The notes: generated by a model not told the origin, from the sequence alone. Numbered from the stretch's first letter, positions 1 to 11,886 are shown. The stretch: DNA of 64,000 nucleotides from Patagioenas fasciata (GCF_037038585.1 NC_092521.1:104052398-104116397); one strand, 5' to 3'. Numbers and translations: made by a program.

Positions 1-164
1 GGGAATCCGTCTCTGTTGAGCAGATGTCAATCCTGCCTCGCTTTTGCTTTGTTGCCTCTACCAAGATGATTTCCCGTTTCTCTCTTCACTGGAGCACGCA
101 GACACAGCCAACGCACATCAAGTGTCAAGAGACACACTCTGCTGAGCTCAACGCTTGTGCAGAT

Positions 165-174
165 GCACATGTGC
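165..174. repeat. Perfect 10-bp palindrome GCACATGTGC (per unit)
   Basis: Self-complementary 10-mer at u165-174. The TGA-creating change of units 2 and 11 lies three bases downstream. No protein is known to me to bind it here; chance occurrence is possible. Confidence 0.5.
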
Positions 175-436
175 GACGAAGTCAACACACGTGCTTGTGG
201 AGAGAAAGAAAGGGACTCCCAGGCGTGTGGAGCGACGGGGAGAAAGAGCGGGCGCTGAGGAACACAGTTTCAAACAGACTGTCTCCACACAAACAGGCAC
301 CTGTCTGCAGGTATCCTAGATCTTGATTCTTGAACTTGAGGAAACACGCGTCTGAGCAAAACTCCCAAACGCTTCCAGGAAAGACACAGGCTCTCCCACA
401 AGCACACAAGTGTTTGCCCTCAGCTATAGATCAGGG

Positions 437-446
437 ACAAGCTTGT
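437..446. repeat. Perfect 10-bp palindrome ACAAGCTTGT (per unit)
   Basis: Self-complementary 10-mer with a central HindIII-type site. Units 26 and 27 change u445 from G to A, which breaks the palindrome but keeps AAGCTT. Confidence 0.5.
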
Positions 447-792
447 GAAGAGATGCCCTGCTATTCTTTCGCCTTATGGCATCATGTGTTTCGTTTCTCT
501 TGGAGATCGATTGTTAAACGTCTTTCCTCGGGCGACTGTGAAGCATTTGCCAGCGGAGGAGAAGTAGCACGGAGCAGCATTCAGTACTGCCTACGAGTGT
601 CTTTGCTACCCTACTAGCGGAGCTCCAAGAACAGGCACACATCTTCAGGTACCTTCCAAATGTGGATTCCCCTGCAGCCCCGTAGGCGGGCGTGCAGTAC
701 GCCAACCATCAACGGACGTTTTTCCCCTCAAGCCTGTCAGGACGTTGCTCGTCCGTCTTTCCCTCAATAGATGGGAGTAGGCGCGCTTGCGG

Positions 793-809
793 ATGTGTGC
801 GTGTGTGTG
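793..809. other. Alternating purine-pyrimidine tract 1 (per unit)
   Basis: Seventeen bases, mostly GT steps with one GC, alternate purine and pyrimidine without a break. Present at the same offset in every unit. Such tracts can adopt left-handed (Z) DNA under negative supercoiling; whether this one does is not shown by the sequence. Confidence 0.6.
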
Positions 810-863
810 GCCACGCGTTTGCTTAGGCATCAGTGTGTGAAAAGGTAGGTGCTTTTCTCTAGC

Positions 864-881
864 TGCGTGTGCGTGCACGTG
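864..881. other. Alternating purine-pyrimidine tract 2 (per unit)
   Basis: Eighteen bases alternate perfectly and contain the 8-bp palindrome CGTGCACG. It is the most GC-rich of the three tracts. The unit 34-37 variant at u883 lies two bases downstream. Confidence 0.6.
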
Positions 882-911
882 GTGCTGGGTGCACATCCCT
901 GGGTGCTCGAG

Positions 912-1044
912 GTAAGGTTTCTGCATGGTTTTCGCTGAGGAATCGTGTGTGTGCACATGGACAAAGAGAAGGCGCAGCAACCAGGTTCCAGCGCCGAAGA
1001 AGGCAAAAGGCAAGGTTTCCGGCGCTATCTCCTTCACTCCCCAG
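912..1044 (+). other. Intron-like interval: donor-like and acceptor-like pair (per unit)
   Basis: At u909-917 the sequence GAGGTAAGG resembles a eukaryotic 5' splice site, and at u1030-1044 a pyrimidine-rich stretch ending CCCCAG resembles a 3' splice site, 133 nt from GT to AG. Units 26-28 lose the donor GTAAG but gain a better pyrimidine tract and CGCAG acceptor. No conserved reading frame is joined by this splice as far as I can see, and no transcript is known. This is a sequence resemblance only. Confidence 0.2.
944..959. other. Alternating purine-pyrimidine tract 3 (per unit)
   Basis: Sixteen bases alternate perfectly and contain the palindrome TGTGCACA. Unit 8 has A to G at u955, which keeps the alternation but breaks the palindrome. 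Confidence 0.6.
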
Positions 1045-1698
1045 TCCTAGTCGCGCAAAGCAAGCCGCTAAGCCGGCGACCGGCAAGAGAGCTACAACGA
1101 AGCATGCCGAACGGAGAAAATAGCAGCAGCTCATCTGTTCACACCTTGTTTCTGCCATGTGCTTGAACGCCAAGACGTTCGCGCTTCTGTGAGATGAAAG
1201 ACGTCCTTCTGCATATGTGGTTGCTCACACCGGTGCACTTGTTAGTGTATCCATTCAGTCCTGGGCTGCGGGGCATTCAGAAGTGGCTCTGTGGAGACGT
1301 CTGCATAGAGGCAGCTGTCAGAACACGCACACTCGATTGTTCACCAAAACATATGCAGACGCGTCCTTAGCCTGTAGATTTGGATGCACAGAGTTCCCTG
1401 TGTTCGCAAGAGACAAGGGAATCGCGTCTGTACGCACAGAAGCAATAGCGGACCGTTTCCCTCGGAGCGAACGCGAAAGAGCCGTCTATATACTCGCAGA
1501 CACGGGAACGTGCCTCAATGCGGTCACAGAGGCGGCAGCTTTTGCACAGATGCTCTGGTGATTCTGGCACTTTCCAGGCACACTCCTGAAAGTCGCGCAC
1601 ACCGCTGTTCACTCGCTAAACGACCTCTTGGGAAACACGTCTCCGGTCGATGGACCGCTCAGATTGCTTCTCGTGTAACTGTGAACTGTGTCAGCGCA

Positions 1699-3396
1699 GG
1701 GAATCCGTCTCTGTTGAGCAGATGTCAATCCTGCCTCGCTTTTGCTTTTTTGCCTCTACCAAGATGATTTCCCGTTTCTCTCTTCACTGGAGCACGCAGA
1801 CACAGCCAACGCACATCAAGTGTCAAGAGACACACTCTGCTGAGCTCAACGCTTGTGCAGATGCACATGTGCGATGAAGTCAACACACGTGCTTGTGGAG
1901 AGAAAGAAAGGGACTCCCAGGCGTGTGGAGCGACGGGGAGAAAGAGCGGGCGCTGAGGAACACAGTTTCAAACAGACTGTCTCCACACAAACAGGCACCT
2001 GTCTGCAGGTATCCTAGATCTTGATTCTTGAACTTGAGGAAACACGCGTCTGAGCAAAACTCCCAAACGCTTCCAGGAAAGACACAGGCTCTCCCACAAG
2101 CACACAAGTGTTTGCCCTCAGCTATAGATCAGGGACAAGCTTGTGAAGAGATGCCCTGCTATTCTTTCGCCTTATGGCATCATGTGTTTCGTTTCTCTTG
2201 GAGATCGATTGTTAAACGTCTTTCCTCGGGCGACTGTGAAGCATTTGCCAGCGGAGGAGAAGTAGCACGGAGCAGCATTCAGTACTGCCTACGAGTGTCT
2301 TTGCTACCCTACTAGCGGAGCTCCAAGAACAGGCACACATCTTCAGGTACCTTCCAAATGTGGATTCCCCTGCAGCCCCGTAGGCGGGCGTGCAGTACGC
2401 CAACCATCAACGGACGTTTTTCCCCTCAAGCCTGTCAGGACGTTGCTCGTCCGTCTTTCCCTCAATAGATGGGAGTAGGCGCGCTTGCGGATGTGTGCGT
2501 GTGTGTGGCCACGCGTTTGCTTAGGCATCAGTGTGTGAAAAGGTAGGTGCTTTTCTCTAGCTGCGTGTGCGTGCACGTGGTGCTGGGTGCACATCCCTGG
2601 GTGCTCGAGGTAAGGTTTCTGCATGGTTTTCGCTGAGGAATCGTGTGTGTGCACATGGACAAAGAGAAGGCGCAGCAACCAGGTTCCAGCGCCGAAGAAG
2701 GCAAAAGGCAAGGTTTCCGGCGCTATCTCCTTCACTCCCCAGTCCTAGTCGCGCAAAGCAAGCCGCTAAGCCGGCGACCGGCAAGAGAGCTACAACGAAG
2801 CATGCCGAACGGAGAAAATAGCAGCAGCGCATCTGTTCACACCTTGTTTCTGCCATGTGCTTGAACGCCAAGACGTTCGCGCTTCTGTGAGATGAAAGAC
2901 GTCCTTCTGCATATGTGGTTGCTCACACCGGTGCACTTGTTAGTGTATCCATTCAGTCCTGGGCTGCGGGGCATTCAGAAGTGGCTCTGTGGAGACGTCT
3001 GCATAGAGGCAGCTGTCAGAACACGCACACTCGATTGTTCACCAAAACATATGCAGACGCGTCCTTAGCCTGTAGATTTGGATGCACAGAGTTCCCTGTG
3101 TTCGCAAGAGACAAGGGAATCGCGTCTGTACGCACAGAAGCAATAGCGGACCGTTTCCCTCGGAGCGAACGCGGAAGAGCCGTCTATGTACTCGGAGACA
3201 CGGGAACGTGCCTCAATGCGGTCACAGAGGCAGCAGCTTTTGCACAGATGCTCTGGTGATTCTGGCACTTTCCAGGCACACTCCTGAAAGTCGCGCACAC
3301 TGCTGTTCACTCGCTAAACGACCTCTTGGGAAACACGTCTCCGGTCGATGGACCGCTCAGATTGCTTCTCGTGTAACTGTGAACTGTGTCAGCGCA
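1699..3396 (+). repeat. Satellite unit 2
   Basis: Diagnostic variants are T at u51 and T at u177 (both shared only with unit 11), G at u1131, G at u1476, and G at u1490 and u1497. The u177 change turns a CGA codon into TGA in the ATG-started frame that crosses the unit junction. First unit of higher-order block A. Confidence 0.97.
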
Positions 3397-5094
3397 GGGA
3401 ATCCGTCTCTGTTGAGCAGATGTCAATCCTGCCTCGCTTTTGCTTTGTTGCCTCTACCAAGATGATTTCCCGTTTCTCTCTTCACTGGAGCACGCAGACA
3501 CAGCCAACGCACATCAAGTGTCAAGAGACACACTCTGCTGAGCTCAACGCTTGTGCAGATGCACATGTGCGACGAAGTCAACACACGTGCTTGTGGAGAG
3601 AAAGAAAGGGACTCCCAGGCGTGTGGAGCGACGGGGAGAAAGAGCGGGCGCTGAGGAACACAGTTTCAAACAGACTGTCTCCACACAAACAGGCACCTGT
3701 CTGCAGGTATCCTAGATCTTGATTCTTGAACTTGAGGAAACACGCGTCTGAGCAAAACTCCCAAACGCTTCCAGGAAAGACACAGGCTCTCCCACAAGCA
3801 CACAAGTGTTTGCCCTCAGCTATAGATCAGGGACAAGCTTGTGAAGAGATGCCCTGCTATTCTTTCGCCTTATGGCATCATGTGTTTCGTTTCTCTTGGA
3901 GATCGATTGTTAAACGTCTTTCCTCGGGCGACTGTGAAGCATTTGCCAGCGGAGGAGAAGTAGCACGGAGCAGCATTCAGTACTGCCTACGAGTGTCTTT
4001 GCTACCCTACTAGCGGAGCTCCAAGAACAGGCACACATCTTCAGGTACCTTCCAAATGTGGATTCCCCTGCAGCCCCGTAGGCGGGCGTGCAGTACGCCA
4101 ACCATCAACGGACGTTTTTCCCCTCAAGCCTGTCAGGACGTTGCTCGTCCGTCTTTCCCTCAATAGATGGGAGTAGGCGCGCTTGCGGATGTGTGCGTGT
4201 GTGTGGCCACGCGTTTGCTTAGGCATCAGTGTGTGAAAAGGTAGGTGCTTTTCTCTAGCTGCGTGTGCGTGCACGTGGTGCTGGGTGCACATCCCTGGGT
4301 GCTCGAGGTAAGGTTTCTGCATGGTTTTCGCTGAGGAATCGTGTGTGTGCACATGGACAAAGAGAAGGCGCAGCAACCAGGTTCCAGCGCCGAAGAAGGC
4401 AAAAGGCAAGGTTTCCGGCGCTATCTCCTTCACTCCCCAGTCCTAGTCGCGCAAAGCAAGCCGCTAAGCCGGCGACCGGCAAGAGAGCTACAACGAAGCA
4501 TGCCGAACGGAGAAAATAGCAGCAGCGCATCTGTTCACACCTTGTTTCTGCCATGTGCTTGAACGCCAAGACGTTCGCGCTTCTGTGAGATGAAAGACGT
4601 CCTTCTGCATATGTGGTTGCTCACACCGGTGCACTTGTTAGTGTATCCATTCAGTCCTGGGCTGCGGGGCATTCAGAAGTGGCTCTGTGGAGACGTCTGC
4701 ATAGAGGCAGCTGTCAGAACACGCACACTCGATTGTTCACCAAAACATATGCAGACGCGTCCTTAGCCTGTAGATTTGGATGCACAGAGTTCCCTGTGTT
4801 CGCAAGAGACAAGGGAATCGCGTCTGTACGCACAGAAGCAATAGCGGACCGTTTCCCTCGGAGCGAACGCGAAAGAGCCGTCTATATACTCGCAGACACG
4901 GGAACGTGCCTCAATGCGGTCACAGAGGCAGCAGCTTTTGCACAGATGCTCTGGTGATTCTGGCACTTTCCACGCACACTCCTGAAAGTCGCGCACACTG
5001 CTGTTCACTCGCTAAACGACCTCTTGGGAAACACGTCTCCGGTCGATGGACCGCTCAGATTGCTTCTCGTGTAACTGTGAACTGTGTCAGCGCA
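3397..5094 (+). repeat. Satellite unit 3
   Basis: Close to the commonest sequence of the array: G at u1131, C at u1577 and no private variant seen. By eye it matches units 12, 17 and 24. Second unit of block A. Confidence 0.97.
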
Positions 5095-6792
5095 GGGAAT
5101 CCGTCTCTGTTGAGCAGATGTCAATCCTGCCTCGCTTTTGCTTTGTTGCCTCTACCAAGATGATTTCCCGTTTCTCTCTTCACTGGAGCACGCAGACACA
5201 GCCAACGCACATCAAGTGTCAAGAGACACACTCTGCTGAGCTCAACGCTTGTGCAGATGCACATGTGCGACGAAGTCAACACACGTGCTTGTGGAGAGAA
5301 AGAAAGGGACTCCCAGGCGTGTGGAGCGACGGGGAGAAAGAGCGGGCGCTGAGGAACACAGTTTCAAACAGACTGTCTCCACACAAACAGGCACCTGTCT
5401 GCAGGTATCCTAGATCTTGATTCTTGAACTTGAGGAAACACGCGTCTGAGCAAAACTCCCAAACGCTTCCAGGAAAGACACAGGCTCTCCCACAAGCACA
5501 CAAGTGTTTGCCCTCAGCTATAGATCAGGGACAAGCTTGTGAAGAGATGCCCTGCTATTCTTTCGCCTTATGGCATCATGTGTTTCGTTTCTCTTGGAGA
5601 TCGATTGTTAAACGTCTTTCCTCGGGCGACTGTGAAGCATTTGCCAGCGGAGGAGAAGTAGCACGGAGCAGCATTCAGTACTGCCTACGAGTGTCTTTGC
5701 TACCCTACTAGCGGAGCTCCAAGAACAGGCACACATCTTCAGGTACCTTCCAAATGTGGATTCCCCTGCAGCCCCGTAGGCGGGCGTGCAGTACGCCAAC
5801 CATCAACGGACGTTTTTCCCCTCAAGCCTGTCAGGACGTTGCTCGTCCGTCTTTCCCTCAATAGATGGGAGTAGGCGCGCTTGCGGATGTGTGCGTGTGT
5901 GTGGCCACGCGTTTGCTTAGGCATCAGTGTGTGAAAAGGTAGGTGCTTTTCTCTAGCTGCGTGTGCGTGCACGTGGTGCTGGGTGCACATCCCTGGGTGC
6001 TCGAGGTAAGGTTTCTGCATGGTTTTCGCTGAGGAATCGTGTGTGTGCACATGGACAAAGAGAAGGCGCAGCAACCAGGTTCCAGCGCCGAAGAAGGCAA
6101 AAGGCAAGGTTTCCGGCGCTATCTCCTTCACTCCCCAGTCCTAGTCGCGCAAAGCAAGCCGCTAAGCCGGCGACCGGCAAGAGAGCTACAACGAAGCATG
6201 CCGAACGGAGAAAATAGCAGCAGCTCATCTGTTCACACCTTGTTTCTGCCATGTGCTTGAACGCCAAGACGTTCGCGCTTCTGTGAGATGAAAGACGTCC
6301 TTCTGCATCTGTGGTTGCTCACACCGGTGCACTTGTTAGTGTATCCATTCAGTCCTGGGCTGCGGGGCATTCAGAAGTGGCTCTGTGGAGACGTCTGCAT
6401 AGAGGCAGCTGTCAGAACACGCACACTCGATTGTTCACCAAAACATATGCAGACGCGTCCTTAGCCTGTAGATTTGGATGCACAGAGTTCCCTGTGTTCG
6501 CAAGAGACAAGGGAATCGCGTCTGTACGCACAGAAGCAATAGCGGACCGTTTCCCTCGGAGCGAACGCGAAAGAGCCGTCTATATACTCGCAGACACGGG
6601 AACGTGCCTCAATGCGGTCACAGAGGCAGCAGCTTATGCACAGATGCTCTGGTGATTCTGGCACTTTCCACGCACTATCCTGAAAGTCGCGCACACTGCT
6701 GTTCACTCGCTAAACGACCTCTTGGGAAACACGTCTCCGGTCGATGGACCGCTCAGATTGCTTCTCGTGTAACTGTGAACTGTGTCAGCGCA
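5095..6792 (+). repeat. Satellite unit 4
   Basis: Carries T at u1131, C at u1215 (removing the CATATG found in most units), A at u1542 and the double change T at u1582 with A at u1583. The u1542 change occurs only in units 4, 13 and 18. Third unit of block A. Confidence 0.97.
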
Positions 6793-8490
6793 GGGAATCC
6801 GTCTCTGTTGAGCAGATGTCAATCCTGCCTCGCTTTTGCTTTGTTGCCTCTACCAAGATGATTTCCCGTTTCTCTCTTCACTGGAGCACGCAGACACAGC
6901 CAACGCACATCAAGTGTCAAGAGACACGCTCTGCTGAGCTCAACACTTGTGCAGATGCACATGTGCGACGAAGTCAACACACGTGCTTGTGGAGAGAAAG
7001 AAAGGGACTCCCAGGCGTGTGGAGCGACGGGGAGAAAGAGCGGGCGCTGAGGAACACAGTTTCAAACAGACTGTCTCCACACAAACAGGCACCTGTCTGC
7101 AGGTATCCTAGATCTTGATTCTTGAACTTGAGGAAACACGCGTCTGAGCAAAACTCCCAAACGCTTCCAGGAAAGACACAGGCTCTCCCACAAGCACACA
7201 AGTGTTTGCCCTCAGCTATAGATCAGGGACAAGCTTGTGAAGAGATGCCCTGCTATTCTTTCGCCTTATGGCATCATGTGTTTCGTTTCTCTTGGAGATC
7301 GATTGTTAAACGTCTTTCCTCGGGCGACTGTGAAGCATTTGCCAGCGGAGGAGAAGTAGCACGGAGCAGCATTCAGTACTGCCTACGAGTGTCTTTGCTA
7401 CCCTACTAGCGGAGCTCCAAGAACAGGCACACATCTTCAGGTACCTTCCAAATGTGGATTCCCCTGCAGCCCCGTAGGCGGGCGTGCAGTACGCCAACCA
7501 TCAACGGACGTTTTTCCCCTCAAGCCTGTCAGGACGTTGCTCGTCCGTCTTTCCCTCAATAGATGGGAGTAGGCGCGCTTGCGGATGTGTGCGTGTGTGT
7601 GGCCACGCGTTTGCTTAGGCATCAGTGTGTGAAAAGGTAGGTGCTTTTCTCTAGCTGCGTGTGCGTGCACGTGGTGCTGGGTGCACATCCCTGGGTGCTC
7701 GAGGTAAGGTTTCTGCATGGTTTTCGCTGAGGAATCGTGTGTGTGCACATGGACAAAGAGAAGGCGCAGCAACCAGGTTCCAGCGCCGAAGAAGGCAAAA
7801 GGCAAGGTTTCCGGCGCTATCTCCTTCACTCCCCAGTCCTAGTCGCGCAAAGCAAGCCGCTAAGCCGGCGACCGGCAAGAGAGCTACAACGAAGCATGCC
7901 GAACGGAGAAAATAGCAGCAGCTCATCTGTTCACACCTTGTTTCTGCCATGTGCTTGAACGCCAAGACGTTCGCGCTTCTGTGAGATGAAAGACGTCCTT
8001 CTGCATATGTGGTTGCTCACACCGGTGCACTTGTTAGTGTATCCATTCAGTCCTGGGCTGCGGGGCATTCAGAAGTGGCTCTGTGGAGACGTCTGCATAG
8101 AGGCAGCTGTCAGAACACGCACACTCGATTGTTCACCAAAACATATGCAGACGCGTCCTTAGCCTGTAGATTTGGATGCACAGAGTTCCCTGTGTTCGCA
8201 AGAGACAAGGGAATCGCGTCTGTACGCACAGAAGCAATAGCGGACCGTTTCCCTCGGAGCGAACGCGAAAGAGCCGTCTATATACTCGCAGACACGGGAA
8301 CGTGCCTCAATGCGGTCACAGAGGCAGCAGCTTTTGCACAGATGCTCTGGTGATTCTGGCACTTTCCACGCACACTCCTGAAAGTCGCGCACACTGCTGT
8401 TCACTCGCTAAACGACCTCTTGGGAAACACGTCTCCGGTCGATGGACCGCTCAGATTGCTTCTCGTGTAACTGTGAACTGTGTCAGCGCA
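6793..8490 (+). repeat. Satellite unit 5
   Basis: Carries G at u136, A at u153 and T at u1131, as does unit 19; unit 14 has the same plus one further change. Fourth unit of block A. Confidence 0.97.
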
Positions 8491-10188
8491 GGGAATCCGT
8501 CTCTGTTGAGCAGATGTCAATCCTGCCTCGCTTTTGCTTTGTTGCCTCTACCAAGATGATTTCCCGTTTCTCTCTTCACTGGAGCACGCAGACACAGCCA
8601 ACGCACATCAAGTGTCAAGAGACACACTCTGCTGAGCTCAACGCTTGTGCAGATGCACATGTGCGACGAAGTCAACACACGTGCTTGTGGAGAGAAAGAA
8701 AGGGACTCCCAGGCGTGTGGAGCGACGGGGAGAAAGAGCGGGCGCTGAGGAACACAGTTTCAAACAGACTGTCTCCACACAAACAGGCACCTGTCTGCAG
8801 GTATCCTAGATCTTGATTCTTGAACTTGAGGAAACACGCGTCTGAGCAAAACTCCCAAACGCTTCCAGGAAAGACACAGGCTCTCCCACAAGCACACAAG
8901 TGTTTGCCCTCAGCTATAGATCAGGGACAAGCTTGTGAAGAGATGCCCTGCTATTCTTTCGCCTTATGGCATCATGTGTTTCGTTTCTCTTGGAGATCGA
9001 TTGTTAAACGTCTTTCCTCGGGCGACTGTGAAGCATTTGCCAGCGGAGGAGAAGTAGCACGGAGCAGCATTCAGTACTGCCTACGAGTGTCTTTGCTACC
9101 CTACTAGCGGAGCTCCAAGAACAGGCACACATCTTCAGGTACCTTCCAAATGTGGATTCCCCTGCAGCCCCGTAGGCGGGCGTGCAGTACGCCAACCATC
9201 AACGGACGTTTTTCCCCTCAAGCCTGTCAGGACGTTGCTCGTCCGTCTTTCCCTCAATAGATGGGAGTAGGCGCGCTTGCGGATGTGTGCGTGTGTGTGG
9301 CCACGCGTTTGCTTAGGCATCAGTGTGTGAAAAGGTAGGTGCTTTTCTCTAGCTGCGTGTGCGTGCACGTGGTGCTGGGTGCACATCCCTGGGTGCTCGA
9401 GGTAAGGTTTCTGCATGGTTTTCGCTGAGGAATCGTGTGTGTGCACATGGACAAAGAGAAGGCGCAGCAACCAGGTTCCAGCGCCGAAGAAGGCAAAAGG
9501 CAAGGTTTCCGGCGCTATCTCCTTCACTCCCCAGTCCTAGTCGCGCAAAGCAAGCCGCTAAGCCGGCGACCGGCAAGAGAGCTACAACGAAGCATGCCGA
9601 ACGGAGAAAATAGCAGCAGCGCATCTGTTCACACCTTGTTTCTGCCATGTGCTTGAACGCCAAGACGTTCGCGCTTCTGTGAGATGAAAGACGTCCTTCT
9701 GCATCTGTGGTTGCTCACACCGGTGCACTTGTTAGTGTATCCATTCAGTCCTGGGCTGCGGGGCATTCAGAAGTGGCTCTGTGGAGACGTCTGCATAGAG
9801 GCAGCTGTCAGAACACGCACACTCGATTGTTCACCAAAACATATGCAGACGCGTCCTTAGCCTGTAGATTTGGATGCACAGAGTTCCCTGTGTTCGCAAG
9901 AGACAAGGGAATCGCGTCTGTACGCACAGAAGCAATAGCGGACCGTTTCCCTCGGAGCGAACGCGAAAGAGCCGTCTATATACTCGCAGACACGGGAACG
10001 TGCCTCAATGCGGTCACAGAGGCAGCAGCTTTTGCACAGATGCTCTGGTGATTCTGGCACTTTCCACGCACACTCCTGAAAGTCGCGCACACTGCTGTTC
10101 ACTCGCTAAACGACCTCTTGGGAAACACGTCTCCGGTCGATGGACCGCTCAGATTGCTTCTCGTGTAACTGTGAACTGTGTCAGCGCA
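8491..10188 (+). repeat. Satellite unit 6
   Basis: Carries G at u1131 and C at u1215. The u1131 state differs from units 15 and 20, its counterparts by block order, so the shared series of block A has ended by this point. Confidence 0.97.
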
Positions 10189-11886
10189 GGGAATCCGTCT
10201 CTGTTGAGCAGATGTCAATCCTGCCTCGCTTTTGCTTTGTTGCCTCTACCAAGATGATTTCCCGTTTCTCTCTTCACTGGAGCACGCAGACACAGCCAAC
10301 GCACATCAAGTGTCAAGAGACACACTCTGCTGAGCTCAACGCTTGTGCAGATGCACATGTGCGACGAAGTCAACACACGTGCTTGTGGAGAGAAAGAAAG
10401 GGACTCCCAGGCATGTGGAGCGACGGGGAGAAAGAGCAGGCGCTGAGGAACACAGTTTCAAACAGACTGTCTCCACACAAACAGGCACCTGTCTGCAGGT
10501 ATCCTAGATCTTGATTCTTGAACTTGAGGAAACACGCGTCTGAGCAAAACTCCCAAACGCTTCCAGGAAAGACACAGGCTCTCCCACAAGCACACAAGTG
10601 TTTGCCCTCAGCTATAGATCAGGGACAAGCTTGTGAAGAGATGCCCTGCTATTCTTTCGCCTTATGGCATCATGTGTTTCGTTTCTCTTGGAGATCGATT
10701 GTTAAACGTCTTTCCTCGGGCGACTGTGAAGCATTTGCCAGCGGAGGAGAAGTAGCACGGAGCAGCATTCAGTACTGCCTACGAGTGTCTTTGCTACCCT
10801 ACTAGCGGAGCTCCAAGAACAGGCACACATCTTCAGGTACCTTCCAAATGTGGATTCCCCTGCAGCCCCGTAGGCGGGCGTGCAGTACGCCAACCATCAA
10901 CGGACGTTTTTCCCCTCAAGCCTGTCAGGACGTTGCTCGTCCGTCTTTCCCTCAATAGATGGGAGTAGGCGCGCTTGCGGATGTGTGCGTGTGTGTGGCC
11001 ACGCGTTTGCTTAGGCATCAGTGTGTGAAAAGGTAGGTGCTTTTCTCTAGCTGCGTGTGCGTGCACGTGGTGCTGGGTGCACATCCCTGGGTGCTCGAGG
11101 TAAGGTTTCTGCATGGTTTTCGCTGAGGAATCGTGTGTGTGCACATGGACAAAGAGAAGGCGCAGCAACCAGGTTCCAGCGCCGAAGAAGGCAAAAGGCA
11201 AGGTTTCCGGCGCTATCTCCTTCACTCCCCAGTCCTAGTCGCGCAAAGCAAGCCGCTAAGCCGGCGACCGGCAAGAGAGCTACAACGAAGCATGCCGAAC
11301 GGAGAAAATAGCAGCAGCTCATCTGTTCACACCTTGTTTCTGCCATGTGCTTGAACGCCAAGACGTTCGCGCTTCTGTGAGATGAAAGACGTCCTTCTGC
11401 ATATGTGGTTGCTCACACCGGTGCACTTGTTAGTGTATCCATTCAGTCCTGGGCTGCGGGGCATTCAGAAGTGGCTCTGTGGAGACGTCTGCATAGAGGC
11501 AGCTGTCAGAACACGCACACTCGATTGTTCACCAAAACATATGCAGACGCGTCCTTAGCCTGTAGATTTGGATGCACAGAGTTCCCTGTGTTCGCAAGAG
11601 ACAAGGGAATCGCGTCTGTACGCACAGAAGCAATAGCGGACCGTTTCCCTCGGAGCGAACGCGAAAGAGCCGTCTATATACTCGCAGACACGGGAACGTG
11701 CCTCAATGCGGTCACAGAGGCAGCAGCTTTTGCACAGATGCTCTGGTGATTCTGGCACTTTCCACGCACACTCCTGAAAGTCGCGCACACTGCTGTTCAC
11801 TCGCTAAACGACCTCTTGGGAAACACGTCTCCGGTCGATGGACCGCTCAGATTGCTTCTCGTGTAACTGTGAACTGTGTCAGCGCA
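10189..11886 (+). repeat. Satellite unit 7
   Basis: Carries A at u225 (also in units 13, 16 and 18), a private A at u250 (10438) and T at u1131. Confidence 0.97.

Larger units (their letters stand above)
1..1698 (+). repeat. Satellite unit 1
   Basis: Complete unit, used here as the coordinate reference. It has T at u1131, and G at u1536 with C at u1603, a pair otherwise seen only in unit 10. It has G at u1577. Because the window starts here, u1 is arbitrary and not a biological boundary. Confidence 0.97.
3174..7923 (+). repeat. Higher-order block A, first occurrence
   Basis: From u1476 of unit 2 to u1131 of unit 5 the order of diagnostic variants (u1476/1490/1497 changes, then a consensus unit, then u1215/1542/1582-1583, then u136/153) is the same as at 18456-23205 and 26946-31695. 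The interval is the minimum supported by the variants. Against the second occurrence the match can be extended left to about u1536 of unit 1. Confidence 0.85.

Noticed and set aside
981..995. tRNA-like B box (GGTTCCAGCGCC)
   Set aside because: It departs from the GGTTCGANTCC consensus at the invariant positions, and no A box or cloverleaf fits around it.
645..1037. Minus-strand 130-codon frame, the longest in the unit
   Set aside because: It opens at GTG, not ATG, so it is unlikely to be used in a eukaryote. Its His/Thr-rich stretch is a translation of the CA/TG-rich DNA. It is conserved only as far as the whole unit is.
859..1173. Minus-strand 104-codon frame with a hydrophobic stretch resembling a membrane segment
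   Set aside because: It starts at TTG and overlaps the 130-codon frame on the same strand out of phase. The hydrophobic run is short, and I see no independent support.
1165..1180. Hairpin GAACG with CGTTC as a terminator or RNA structure
   Set aside because: Only a five-base-pair stem with a six-base loop and no U tract; expected by chance in a unit of this length.
1..1698. Known coccidian diagnostic repeats (B1, 529-bp element, Nc5)
   Set aside because: The unit length differs from the B1 and 529-bp repeats as I remember them, and I do not see the sequences I associate with any of the three. A database search would settle it.
1384..1767. ATG-started plus-strand frame of 127 codons in each unit as a gene
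   Set aside because: It is broken by TGA at u1468 in about ten units, some with a further one-base deletion. It overlaps the next frame out of phase, and its composition (Arg, Ser, Cys, His rich) shows no domain I recognise.
3348..3722. ATG-started 124-codon frame crossing unit junctions
   Set aside because: Its start ATG becomes ACG in five junctions and it has an internal TGA in units 2 and 11. No recognisable domain or signal is present.
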